From the NCBI GenBank assembly GCA_040285825.1, contig JAUPSS010000005.1, positions 744,001 to 808,000 of the forward strand: a DNA stretch of 64,000 nucleotides, read 5' to 3'. The notes under the pieces were generated by a model. That model made no database searches. It saw only the letters and a program-made list of their open reading frames with translations, and was not told where the DNA came from. Position numbers and translations under genes: made by a program. The DNA is from Eukaryota sp. TZLM1-RC. Its lineage: Eukaryota; Metamonada: BaSk clade. Of the stretch, positions 1 through 10,365 are shown in pieces (the first letter of the stretch is position 1; every line of letters begins with the position of its first letter).

Positions 1-728
1 TCAGGACTCAACTATTCACATGGAACCACAACTCTTGGCTTTGTCTTCCAAGGTGGCGTACTTATATGCGTCGATTCCCGATCGACAATGGTATACACTA
101 CCCCCATCCTTCTCACATCAGGGCCCTTACATTAGCTCACAATCTGTGAAGAAAGTCCTAGAAATCAACCCATACCTGCTAGGAACCATGGCTGGTGGTG
201 CTGCTGATTGTGCATTCTGGGAACGTGTTCTCTCCGAAAGATGCAGGCTTTGGGAACTAGAACATGGAGACAGAGTATCTGTGTCAGCCGCTAGCAAGAT
301 GCTTTCCAATATGCTATACCAATACAAAGGATATGGACTTGTTGTAGGTACCATGATTGCTGGCTTTGACCACAAAGGTCCTGGCCTTTTCTACGTTGAT
401 TCAGAAGGTATTTCCTCCTTGGATTTCCACTCACCCCAGGTCAACGCTTCAGAGGTGATGTTTTCTCAGTAGGAAGTGGTTCTACTTATGCTTATGGTGT
501 CCTTGATTCTGGCTATAAGTTTGACTTAACTGATGAAGAAGCCGTGGAGCTGGGCCAACGAGCGATTGCACATGCTACTCATAGAGATGCTTATTCTGGT
601 TTGTTGTAATTAGCTCATTATTAACATTAGGCGGATGGATCAACACTTACTTGGTAAGAGAGGACGGCTGGCAAAGATTTGATAGGATAGATAATTTGGA
701 AGTTTTGACAGGTGAGCAAGAACAATAA
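1..728 (+). CDS. PSMB5: 20S proteasome subunit beta type-5 (5' partial)
   Basis: Chymotrypsin-like catalytic subunit of the 20S proteasome core. The gene enters the window in frame at base 1, so the start and most of the propeptide are missing. The mature N-terminal Thr1 is encoded at 25-27 (HG-TTTLGF). Asp17 and Lys33 of the catalytic triad fall at the expected mature positions (CVDSRST and [19 protein letters not shown]), and Met45 and Ala49 fit a beta5 pocket. Three short introns (91-121, 408-439, 599-630) must be removed to give 210 continuous codons ending VREDGW...TGEQEQ, stop 726-728. The unspliced frame would stop early at 470-472. Length and sequence match beta5 throughout. Next gene downstream on the same strand is TOP1, with a Fanzor remnant between. 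Confidence 0.95.
91..121 (+). other. Intron 1 of PSMB5 (31 nt)
   Basis: GTATAC...CTCACATCAG. Removing it joins DSRSTM to [11 protein letters not shown], as in the beta5 family. The 3' end fits the YTNAY-N3-AG motif shared by the other introns here. Confidence 0.9.
408..439 (+). other. Intron 2 of PSMB5 (32 nt)
   Basis: GTATTT...CTCACCCCAG. Removal restores [20 protein letters not shown] and bypasses the in-frame stop at 470-472. Confidence 0.92.
599..630 (+). other. Intron 3 of PSMB5 (32 nt)
   Basis: GTTTGT...TTAACATTAG. Removal joins HRDAYSG to [13 protein letters not shown], the conserved beta5 C-terminus. Without it the frame stops at 607-609. Confidence 0.92.
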
Positions 729-1975
729 AAGGTGTTTATAACTGGTTTTTTTGTTGGTAAATCGTGATGTTTTCAAGAATGTTTTTTTTGAAATAGGTTT
801 GTAGAAACATTTGGGGTTGAATAATTCTAGATAACATTCTGTTTGATTGTTGTTTTATATCAAGGTAATTAATCAACAACAATGGTGTAGTTGATTCTTG
901 ACCTGAAATATTCATTGTCAGGTGTATTTTACAAAAATCCAAAATACCTGATGTTATTTTGATTCTGGAATTTTTTTCCCAGGATTTTTGTTTGTAAACA
1001 GGCGAGAAATAATTTACTTAACGAATTAGTGAGTTCTTGTTAACCCCCATTTTATTCCTCGTTTGTTATGATTTTTGCCTTGATTTACTGTTAAACTCAA
1101 GTAGTTATGAAACTTTCAGCCAAGTAAAAGTTAGAATGAAATTGTTGATGAAGGATATCGATATGGATGCCATTGATATAAATCTTACTTTAATCTGTTT
1201 AGTGACAAATTGAATTAATAAAACTACTGTTTAGATGTACATTCCTATTTTCATTAAGATAGAATTGAGAAACTAATCGATAGAATCGTACTTTTTTTAA
1301 AAAGATAAAATGGCCATTATAGCATAATACAGTTCAAAAAAGCAAACAGGTCCAAAAACAACAATAATTCCACATAAATTATAAACAAGACAAATTTACC
1401 ACAATGAATACATTTTATCGTGGAAGGGTAACAACAAAATGTTGCTGTTAGACTAATTGAACGAGTCATTAGGTCATGTTACGTAAATCTGTCGTCAAGA
1501 TGAAAACAGTCTTATGGAAAGGTTCTCATTTTTACTTCGATTGTAGCTGTAAATAATCAATTCTCCAATATTGATAGTTTATCAGTGTTCATTTATTGAT
1601 TCACAGGATTCAAAGAAAATAGGGAAATATTTAAGTCAACGTCTTGTTTAGAAGATTGTGTGATGCAATTCATTTTTTTGTGGATATACAAGAACTGTTG
1701 TTGTTACAAAGCTTTATGTACAAACGATGGTCATCTGACACTCGATCAATAACACTAACTCAGTTTGTTTTCCATGATGTTATCAACATTATATCATGTT
1801 ATAAAGTTATTAATAATGAATGAGAGAATTCTAAAAATCGTTTAAATTCGTTTTTAAAAGACCGACAAAAATTCAAATAAAGATGCCAAAGAATCATAGA
1901 TTTATCAAAACAAAACAGTAAATGAATAAGAAGAAGAACTAAAACAGTTTTCAAAAAAACTCTAGATCATGAAGA
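729..1975. other. AT-rich intergenic region, no gene seen
   Basis: About 1.25 kb of AT-rich sequence between the proteasome gene and the Fanzor remnant. All frames are broken by stops and no RNA gene or terminal repeat was recognised. It may hold decayed 5' parts of the Fanzor copy, but nothing is readable. Confidence 0.5.
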
Positions 1976-2481
1976 ATTCCTAAACTAGGGAAAAACTGTT
2001 CTCGCCATGGTGCTTCTTACTTTAATAAAAATAAGGAGTAATGAAACTAAGAAGATTCATGGCCACAGAGAGGTTTGAAGCAAAACGTATGAATGAATTT
2101 GAAAATAAGTTTGGAGGTCCAGAAAATAACAATGTAGTGACGGGTGATTGGAAGCAAACCAATTTCAAACATCAAGCACCTACAAAGAATGTTGGTTATC
2201 GAAAGATGTTTAAAAAACGTAACTTTCGTCTATTGCTGCTGGATGAATATAGAACAAGTTGTCGATGTCATGCATGTGTACTCGACGGAAAAGAAGGTGA
2301 AAATGTAAAGAAACATCTAGTACCTAATCCAAGACCTTACAGGAGAGCAAAGACTCCAACAGTCGTTAGACATGGATTACTCACTTGCGGGAAGTGTGGA
2401 TGTCTATGGGATCGTAATGTCAATGCTGTTCTTAATATGGTTTATGTTGTGGATGTGTATCTGAAGTACCTCAAGTTTTGA
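1976..2481 (+). pseudogene. Fanzor (TnpB-like) nuclease remnant F1, C-terminal part
   Basis: A 146-codon open stretch (2041-2481) preceded by an in-frame stop at 2038-2040; homology continues just upstream. It holds the C-terminal RuvC half of a Fanzor: VVTGDW, then LLLDEYRTSCRCHACV (first zinc-finger cysteine pair), LTCGKCG (second pair) and the RuvC-III segment LWDRNVNAVLNM. The second Asp of the usual D-R-D is Asn here, so the site is probably dead. The N-terminal half and RuvC-I are absent. It ends 76 nt before the TOP1 start codon on the same strand. Fanzors are eukaryotic relatives of the transposon-encoded RNA-guided nuclease TnpB; assignment rests on motif order and on similarity to the other copies in this window. 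Confidence 0.75.
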
Positions 2482-2557
2482 AAAGAGCAACTTGATTCAT
2501 CTTCAAATTCCAATAATCTCAACGAGTTGCTATTTGTCTTTTTTGTGCTGTTAGCCG

Positions 2558-4933
2558 ATGTCTGACTCAGAGCTGGACCTGCCCCTCTCAGAACTTACTA
2601 AAAGGTCTACTCAACCCATAGAACGTAAACAATCATCTCCTCCTCCCACTCAGGAAGTTCCTTCTCCTGACGATGACGATGACACTCCTCTCTCTCAACT
2701 TACCAAATTTGCTACCCGCAAACTCCCAAAACGCTCCACTCGCTCCACTCGTAAAACTCGCTCTGCCTCCAAACCTGAACCCCAGCCCAAACCAGAGAAA
2801 AAAAGAACCAGAAAAGCCAAGTCCACAGCTCCCACCAAGCAATCAAGAGTTGAGGATGATGAACAACCAGAACCCCTTCTCACCAAATGGACCACTCTCT
2901 CCCACAATGGAGTACTCTTCGCCCCTCTCTATGAACCCCACGGTGTACCTCTTCTCTATGACGGTGAGGAGATGATATTACCACCAGAAGCCGAGGAATG
3001 GGCAACTCATTATGCGTCTGTGGTAGGTACTCCTTGGGTCAGTAAGGAAGTGTTTAATAATAACTTTTGGAAGTGCTGGAAACCTTTTATTAAGGGTTTG
3101 GGTATTAAAAGTTTGAGCAAATGCGATTTCACTCTTATTAAACAACATTTAGATGTTGAACGTGAAAGAAGAAAAAATAGAACAAAGGAAGAAAAAGAAG
3201 AAGAAAAGAAGAAGAAACTAAAGGAAAAGGAAACTTATGGCTATGCCATTGTTGACGGTCGAAAAGAGCTCATTGGAAATTTTAGAGTCGAACCACCTTC
3301 CTTATTCAGAGGCAGAGGAGCTCATCCCAAAATGGGGATGTTTAAATCACGAATCGAGCCGAAAGATGTTACCATTAATATTCAAAAAGATATCCCAATC
3401 CCCAAACCAGGACCTCCTTATGAAGGTCATGCTTATGGCAATGTGATTCATGATACTGCCAAGGAATATTTGGCTTATTGGACTGAGCCTAATTTCAATA
3501 TAACTAAATACGTCAGATTGTCTGCAACCTCCCAGTGGAAAGGAGAGTCTGATTTAAACAAATTTGAAGTCGCTAGACGTCTTGCAATCAAAATTGATGA
3601 CTTCAGGTCCAAATATTGGGGTTTGATTCAATCAGATGACAGACGTGACCAACAAGTTGGTGTTGTCTTGTATCTAATTGATCACTTTGCATTTAGAGTC
3701 GGACATCAAAAAGGAAGTGATGAGGCCGATACAGTCGGTTGTTGCTCTCTAAGAAAAGATCACGTGATGTTAACGAGAAGGAAACGTTGGTGGCGTGAAC
3801 GGCAACCAATCAATCAATCGTTTGATGAGAGTCAGATTGAGGATGTATATCAATCAGATAACGAGGATGTACTTGAAGACCCAATGATTAAGGCTTCCAT
3901 GGGTAATTTGGCTGCTGTCAATGTTCCTCTCCTCCCCCCTTCAGGCACTTGTCCCACGTATGACTTTTCAGAGGACGAAGATGACGTCACTGCCACGTCA
4001 TCAACTGTTGGCGGCGACGCTCTAATGGGCTATAGTGGTTACGAAAGAGACGAAGAAGGAGTTTCTGATGATGAAGGTCTTGATGGGGTTTGGCCTTTCT
4101 ATATTGTTTTTGATTTCTTGGGTAAGGACTCTGTTCGGTTTTTTCAGAGGAAACGCATTCATTGCTTGGTTTGGAAACGTTTGTTTGATTGGAAAAGTGA
4201 TGTTTCTCGAGGTGCAGATCTTTTTGATTGTATTACACCTACAATGGTTAATTCAAAACTCAAGGAATTGACTGAAATAGATGACATTAGTGGAAAATCT
4301 ATAAGAACTTTCAATGCATCGGCTACCTTGGCTCGAATGTTACCTCTGCATGAAGTCAATCTCGAAGCAAAGGACAAAGTTACTCAGTTAGTGGCCTTTT
4401 TCAATGAGTGTAACAAGAAAGTTGCTATATTATGTAATCATCAGCGTGCTGTCTCCAAAACTTTTGATCAACAAGTGGCTAACATTGAAAAGAAAATAGA
4501 ATTGCAGAAAAAGAAGTTGAGGTATTACAAAAGTGAAAAGAAAGCTGTTGAGAAAGGTTTAGAAATTCCAGTAATGCCGATCGAAATTAGACCAAAAACA
4601 AGGGTCAAAAAAGAGACTAAACAAGAAGATGATGTGAAAAATGATGTGAAAAAGGTCAAAAAACCAAGGAAAAGGTCAATAAAACAGATTGAAAAATCAA
4701 TTTCTACCACTGAATTATCTATATCCAGATTGAATTCTCAGCTTAATATGAAAGAATCCCTCAAAGCCGTTTCTTTGACCACTTCCAAAACCAATTACAT
4801 TGATCCCAGAATTGTTGTTTCTTTTGCGAAGAAGTATGATATTCCACTATCGAAGTTTTACACCAAGTCCTTACAAGAAAGGTTTACTTGGGCAGATGTG
4901 GATGCTGACTGGGAATATTTGGAAAATGAGTAA
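2558..4933 (+). CDS. TOP1: DNA topoisomerase I (type IB)
   Basis: 791-residue eukaryotic topoisomerase I, the nuclear enzyme that relaxes supercoils through a transient 3'-phosphotyrosyl link. Domains: charged, low-complexity N-terminus (about 1-110, rich in S/T/P/K and acidic residues); core from about 115 (FAPLYEPHGVPLLYDG); active-site Tyr in the C-terminal SKTNYIDPR. The other catalytic residues are visible: Arg in FRVGHQK, Lys in DFLGKDS, Arg in RTFNASATL, His in CNHQRA. A roughly 100-residue acidic Ser/Asp/Glu insertion (about 410-505) separates CCSLRKDH from FLGKDS, where the human enzyme has about 30 residues. A lysine-rich linker (about 640-720) precedes the Tyr domain. No introns are evident. 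Start chosen at the first ATG, followed directly by an acidic SDSELDL. Confidence 0.97.
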   Translation: MSDSELDLPLSELTKRSTQPIERKQSSPPPTQEVPSPDDDDDTPLSQLTKFATRKLPKRSTRSTRKTRSASKPEPQPKPEKKRTRKAKSTAPTKQSRVEDDEQPEPLLTKWTTLSHNGVLFAPLYEPHGVPLLYDGEEMILPPEAEEWATHYASVVGTPWVSKEVFNNNFWKCWKPFIKGLGIKSLSKCDFTLIKQHLDVERERRKNRTKEEKEEEKKKKLKEKETYGYAIVDGRKELIGNFRVEPPSLFRGRGAHPKMGMFKSRIEPKDVTINIQKDIPIPKPGPPYEGHAYGNVIHDTAKEYLAYWTEPNFNITKYVRLSATSQWKGESDLNKFEVARRLAIKIDDFRSKYWGLIQSDDRRDQQVGVVLYLIDHFAFRVGHQKGSDEADTVGCCSLRKDHVMLTRRKRWWRERQPINQSFDESQIEDVYQSDNEDVLEDPMIKASMGNLAAVNVPLLPPSGTCPTYDFSEDEDDVTATSSTVGGDALMGYSGYERDEEGVSDDEGLDGVWPFYIVFDFLGKDSVRFFQRKRIHCLVWKRLFDWKSDVSRGADLFDCITPTMVNSKLKELTEIDDISGKSIRTFNASATLARMLPLHEVNLEAKDKVTQLVAFFNECNKKVAILCNHQRAVSKTFDQQVANIEKKIELQKKKLRYYKSEKKAVEKGLEIPVMPIEIRPKTRVKKETKQEDDVKNDVKKVKKPRKRSIKQIEKSISTTELSISRLNSQLNMKESLKAVSLTTSKTNYIDPRIVVSFAKKYDIPLSKFYTKSLQERFTWADVDADWEYLENE

Positions 4934-5439
4934 ATTTGAATTTTATTTATTTAATTTATTTATTTGTATTTTTAGCGTTGTGAGAATTTAATTTAAATTT
5001 AAATTTTATTGTCATTTTTTTGTTGCTTCACTATCCATTTTACAATAAATAATTTTCTTATATAACAAAATTTTACATCAATGTCAGTAATTTTGAAATA
5101 AATGGTGTTTATTCGATCGCAAACCCCACAATTAATTATATTCCTGAATCTTTTTTAATTAATTTTCAGATCAAGTTAGTTATCATTCTGTCAATGAATT
5201 CTGTTATGATGTTCATGACTTTGACATGTTGAACTGTTGAACTTCTTAACAAAAGCAATCCCAAATTGTATCATTAATTGAATCTCAGATTGTAACCGTT
5301 TGAATTTACTCAAACCGAACAGAATTTATTAAAATATTACCTTCCAAACAAGACATTAATTCAACCGCTTGCTTAGAATTGTTTTAAGGGACAAAGAATT
5401 AATACAATACCCCATTTCACAAATACAAGTACGGATGAA
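4934..5439. other. AT-rich intergenic region, nothing recognised
   Basis: About 500 bases downstream of TOP1. No open frame, RNA gene or repeat was recognised; it runs into a decayed retrotransposon fragment on the minus strand. Confidence 0.5.
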
Positions 5440-6110
5440 CCTCTTTTTTTTCAGAAGTTGAGTCAAATCATCCAAGAAAAATGAAGTGACTGGTCCAAGA
5501 GAGCGATGTAGGGAAAAAGCTAAAGGTAAAAGCACATAATGTTGCCTTAAGTCGCGAAGATAAAGTGAATGAGGTAAAGTTGAATTATTTTGCCCTTATT
5601 CTATTAAACAATAATGAGTGTGAGATTCAGCGTTCAAGGAAACCAAATTTGCTTTATATTTATCAATTTTAGAATTTTCGACAACAGAGAGCGGATTCTT
5701 GTGTTTTGACTGAGCTAATGGTATAAAGGAATTATTACACACATCAATCAATCTCACATCAGATATGATAGTTGTCCCATCAAGTTCTTCAAGCATTAAA
5801 TCACCTCTGTTACGACCAAAAGAATTCAAAGTGCCCTCATCAACTAACTGAGAGACCAATTCACAAACATTTCAAAACCCTTTCTTTCAATTCATTCTAC
5901 TCAATGAAACAGATTTAATTACAGTCGAAGCCTGGAATCTGTAGAACAAAACTAATGCTGTGGTTCAATTGGTAATTTGAGCCAATTCCATATTGAACTA
6001 TTAGGAGATGTGGTTTGTGTCGAAATCCATACACGAAGATGATCTCTTTTCAGAGAACAACTGGAGCAGTTGGTACAACAATCCTCAATCAATCAGTAGA
6101 TTTATTGAAT
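5440..6110 (-). pseudogene. RLE retrotransposon remnant, endonuclease region
   Basis: Decayed 3' part of an R2-type (restriction-like endonuclease) non-LTR retrotransposon. The clearest stretch (5596-5859) reads FGRNRGDLMLEELDG...SDVRLIDVCN...KIDKYK, which fits the PD-(D/E)xK endonuclease pattern R.D ... D ... K..KY. Frameshifts and stops follow, with LPLAFSLHRSLGPV near 5500. A similar fragment lies at 55413-56160, so this is a repeated family related to family B. It cannot be functional. Confidence 0.65.
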
Positions 6111-6539
6111 AAACAAAACATTATCAACTAGAGTATATTCAAGCTACAACATGCAAGCAGAAAAAATGGTGTGAACAAGTTGGGAATAGGGGGTGAGAAT
6201 AAGCGAAGTCAGGGAGTGAAAATAGGGTGTCCCATTGAATATAAACAATTGATAAATGCAAAACACTAATATCCGACATCAATTTTCAAAATCTTGCTAA
6301 TTAAATCTAAGTATATTAGCTAATTATGAATGTTAACCTAAAACACCTCGAAATCTACTAAATCCTTATTTTATTTACCAAGGCTTAAAAACCAATACAA
6401 ATAAAGAACTTCCATAATAATACATCAAAGGAAAAATTTGTAATTTAATAATAGAAATACAATCAAAAATAACATATTAAATCACAAACAGTGTTGAAAA
6501 ACACCAAATCGTAAATTTTGCCACATCACTACTACGTCA
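6111..6539. other. AT-rich intergenic region
   Basis: About 430 bases 3' of the ankyrin gene. No gene recognised; presumably holds that gene's 3' UTR. Confidence 0.4.
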
Positions 6540-7913
6540 TCAAAGCTGCTTAAAACTAGATTTGACAGCTAAATCACGAACGCTGGTCCTAAACCTAGAA
6601 CTATCATTCATTGAAGCTCCATTACTCAATAAATACAAAGCAATATTAATCAAATTCCGATCTTTTCCCTTTCTTTTCCCCCTCCTAGGACTATTGCTAG
6701 TGTACACTGCACTATGAAGAGGAGAATAACCCAAGCCATCCACAAATGTTGGATCAGCTCCACTTTCCACTAGACACTTTACCACCTCAAGGGAACCACT
6801 CTCCACTGCTAAATTTAACATTGAACCTTGTCTTTGATCAATCAAATTAGGATTGGCTCTGTGGTTTAGGAGTAACTTCACTAGTGAAGCATTTCTTGTT
6901 TGGATGGCGTAAAAGAGAGGCACATGGTGGTGGCCGTCTTTGATATCAATAACGGGATTAAATGACAGAAATTCAGAGAGAATTGTGTATTGGTGACGTG
7001 TCATGACGTCATCATTTGCCACGTCATGCCACGTGTCACTAACCAAATAGTGCAGAGGGGTTTTCAACTGAGAATCACGTATGTTAACATTACAACCAAG
7101 TTTAGTAATCAACATTCCCAAACAGGAAGGTTTATTTGACCCGGTCAACAACGAACTGACCCCCATCGACTTTTGATTATCAATCAAACACTTGTAATAT
7201 TTGAAAACTAAATGCAAAGTAGAAAGACCATCAGATGAACAAAGACTGTTGAGTAGAATTGATGTATTTAAGTGTTGTTCCAAATACCAATACAAATTCA
7301 AAATTTCAAAAAACACTTCATGATTTTCTCCAATAATTGCTGAATGAATGGGCAATCGTCCCTTGTAATCAGTTGATTGCAGAATTGAAGCTACATCAGA
7401 AGCATAGGATGAAGAGAAAGAAAACACAAATTTAACAATCTGCACATGACCTTTGAGAGCTCCCACATGGAGTAAGGTTTGATGTTTGGAATTAGTGAGA
7501 GTAGCAAGCGTTCGGAACGTGACTGGTGACGTGGCAGTGACGTCATCGAGGAGAGCGTGGAGTGGGGGCAAGTCTCCCTTGGTGGCAGCACGGAAGACAG
7601 TTTTGGAGAGAGATGCGGGTGCATTGGAATCAGCAGGACCTGCACGACATGTTAGAGGGGGAAGTTTGTGTATTTGTTCCCGAGAGTGGATATCAGATAC
7701 AATGGATGTTAGTTTGTCCACAGAAGTGTCAATTTGATTGATGATGGCAGGGAGACGAAGATCCGAACGAGGTGTGAAAGCATCATCAAATGATTCAATA
7801 GCTTCTTGGAGTTTGAGTTTTTGATCAAGAGTTATACCATATGAAGGACGTTGGAGTTGTTGCTGTGCATCTAATCTAAGAGGACGAAGAGTTGAAGGAA
7901 CAGTATTGAGCAT
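6540..7913 (-). CDS. Ankyrin-repeat protein
   Basis: 457 residues, uninterrupted. From about residue 105 there are six or more ankyrin-like repeats: TLLHVGALKGHVQIVKFV, GRLPIHSAIIGENHEV, LSTLHLVFKYYK, KTPLHYLV, HVPLFYAIQTRNASLVKLLLNHRANPN, MLNLAVESGSLEVVKCLVESGADPT and YSPLHSAV. The first 100 residues are non-repeat and Ser/Thr/Pro-containing. The overall plan (short N-terminus, one block of six to seven repeats) is like IkB/Bcl-3 proteins, but there is no sequence basis for that function; repeats of this type only indicate protein binding. A short basic insert (PRRGKRKGKDR) sits within the last repeat. The start is the first ATG, 68 nt from the end of a Fanzor remnant on the same strand. Confidence 0.85.
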   Translation of the reverse strand: MLNTVPSTLRPLRLDAQQQLQRPSYGITLDQKLKLQEAIESFDDAFTPRSDLRLPAIINQIDTSVDKLTSIVSDIHSREQIHKLPPLTCRAGPADSNAPASLSKTVFRAATKGDLPPLHALLDDVTATSPVTFRTLATLTNSKHQTLLHVGALKGHVQIVKFVFSFSSSYASDVASILQSTDYKGRLPIHSAIIGENHEVFFEILNLYWYLEQHLNTSILLNSLCSSDGLSTLHLVFKYYKCLIDNQKSMGVSSLLTGSNKPSCLGMLITKLGCNVNIRDSQLKTPLHYLVSDTWHDVANDDVMTRHQYTILSEFLSFNPVIDIKDGHHHVPLFYAIQTRNASLVKLLLNHRANPNLIDQRQGSMLNLAVESGSLEVVKCLVESGADPTFVDGLGYSPLHSAVYTSNSPRRGKRKGKDRNLINIALYLLSNGASMNDSSRFRTSVRDLAVKSSFKQL

Positions 7914-7981
7914 GAATCAAACATAATGGGGAAATTCCCCATATGTACATGATCTATTTTCGTGTGGAATAATTACAAACA

Positions 7982-10334
7982 CTAACTACTACTCAAATAC
8001 TGAGGCCTTTCATTACCACTCTTTCTCGCTTCAGCAATCGCGAACATATTCAAACATGCCAACTTATTTCTATTAAACAGCTTTTTCGAACCATTGTTAC
8101 TAGATTTACACCTCTCACTATTGCAAGCTAATAAACCATGGCATGTAGTCACGGGATGCTTTTCTCTTTGATAAAATCTTGGATTGTTGACTCTTAAAAA
8201 CTTACCAACTCTTTGAAAACAAACAGGACATTTTGCTGATGTGAATGCTTCATTGACCATCAATACTTCAAATCCATTTCTTTTCAGGAACAGAATCCAT
8301 CCAATTCCTCTAGTAGGCCTTTGATGTTTCAAATTTTTGGAACCGTTTTTACCATAATCACCCATTAGAATTAAGATGTCTTTTGGGTTGCCAAACTGTT
8401 GAACAAGGTTTTTTAACAACCAACTTTCAGTCTTTTGCTTGTGAATAAAAGCTTGCATTTTATGAATGCTCCACAAGTCAAGGCTGTAAAAGTCAATAGT
8501 CAAAAAAACTTGCCGAAGTTTGGCAACCACAAAGTTGGCAAAATCTATAAAAGTTGCTGAATTTGCTGCAAACGATGACAATTCGGTGTTTGCATCTTCG
8601 ATTGTTTGGTTCACGTTCTCCTCTGCATAAGTATTCTGGTTGTTTTTCATTCATTTTACTTTTCAAAGACCAAGACATTTGAGTCATTCTCAACCATTTG
8701 TACTTCTTGTCTTGATTCATCACCCTACTATTCCTTTGCTGTTCAGTTTCATTTTGGGGAACCATGGCCAATTCTCGATCAGTCTTTCTACTCCCAAAGT
8801 ACAGTACATCACGTTTTCCAGGATCACATACAACGATTCGTTTGTCCTGAAAAGTATCCACGTTAACATCATCAATATACAAATCAGAAATACTTGCCTT
8901 GTTGTCTGGTTTACATTTCTGGCCTTCCAAATCTCGACGAACAAATTCCACTGCAATATTAAAACCATCTGTGTGGATAATGTTGTTGAATTTATAACTT
9001 TTCTGTTTGAACATAGGTTGGTTTAAATCGAGAATATTGGACCAAAAATCAAATTGCTCAGGTGGTTTGAATCTTGTAACTTGGGCTAGTGTATTGACCA
9101 TTTTTAATGTTTGATTAGCTGATAAATCATCATGTAATGTTTGTCTAATAATTGTCCATATTGTTCTTGTATCAATAGGGAAATAACCAGGACCCACAGT
9201 GGTCGAAACAGGAGAGATATGATAAGGTTTCCCCTCTCTACTAGAAATAAATTGGGCAATTGTAATTGCTGGAGTTAGGAATATTTGAGGATCCTTTTCA
9301 ACAGCATCTGCAAGAAAATGTAAATCAACTGGAAATATATTATCAATGAGATTACCATCAGTGACCAATTGCTGAATTTGACAAGTAACTGGCTCAATTA
9401 GACCTTTAAAGATGTCTCTATGTTCATTATTTCTTATATCATGCTGTTCACATATATCGAAAAATTCATCATCCAAATGATCTGAGATATTTTCAGGATG
9501 GTGAAACAAAGCACTCAAATAATCTATATCGTCAACTAAAAACATATTTTTAAATTGTCGAAGCCTAAATCTATATAGTGAAATAATGGTAGATAATGGC
9601 TTTGAGTATCCACCCAGCTTATGCATTTCCGATAACTCATTTTCCACACCTGTTTTGTCAAAATACACATTAATAAAGCGATTAATATGTTTCTCATAAT
9701 TTAATTTCAAATTATTCTCAAAATTTGCAAACATAACTGGGGCCATATACTCAGGTGGTCGACTGAATCCATCTGTTGGAAATCGTGGGAAGTATTCAGG
9801 CCTGTGTCTCAAGTGATCAAGATAACTTAAAGTTTTGTTTAACTTTTGTTGTTCAAAGGTAGTTAATAAATTATATTCTCCTTCTCCATAAACAAAATCT
9901 TCCAAATCCTGTGGAATTTCACTTTTAGGCTTTACCATTTGTTGCTCATAATTAATAATGATGGTCACTCATTTTCAACAGCAGCGAATATTTACTTTCC
10001 AAAAAGAAGTTGTGTTGATCAAACCTTCCAATAGCAATTGAAACTAAAAACACTATTTGATTTGAAATCCACTCATCAAACTCCTCATCATTTTTTCTTT
10101 TTAAAAGATTTAAATCATCTTTTCTAATCTTGTCAATTATCTGATCAGGAGGCAGAAATTGATTGTCCTGATTTTGATAAAGATGGCCATCCTGATAGGT
10201 TTCAAGATCAATACACATAACCATTGGAAGATTTTGATTAATACTCTTTGATTAAATATAACATCCTTGCTTTTGTTTGCGGTCTCTGAAAGTTTACCCA
10301 ATGTTTTTTCAGCTTGCTGTTTAATTAGATTCAA
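7982..10334 (-). pseudogene. Near-complete Fanzor (TnpB-like) nuclease F2, frameshifted
   Basis: The longest Fanzor copy here: about 780 codons across three reading frames, with shifts near 10235, 9960 and 8645. Order from the N-terminus: helical N-terminal region; a long middle domain (8493-9968); IIHTDGFNIAVEF; RuvC-I as RIVVCDPGKRDVLYFG (about 8810-8850); TYAEENV, possibly the [T/S]EE RuvC-II motif, next to the last shift; ILILMGDYG; PTRGIGWILFLKRNGFEVLMVNEAFTSAKCPVC; a second zinc-finger half; then FNRNKLACLNM where other copies have DRD or NRD. The conserved RD aspartate is Asn, so even apart from the frameshifts the nuclease looks dead. Its stop is 68 nt upstream of the ankyrin start codon. 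Its 5' end abuts a decayed family A retrotransposon on the other strand. Confidence 0.8.
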
Positions 10335-10365
10335 CCAAAAAGTACAAAAAAATTTGTTACCGTTC

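Noticed and set aside
20-472. 150-codon frame at the left edge as a separate gene
   Set aside because: It reads through two introns of the proteasome gene and is out of frame at its start; splicing gives a complete beta5 sequence instead.
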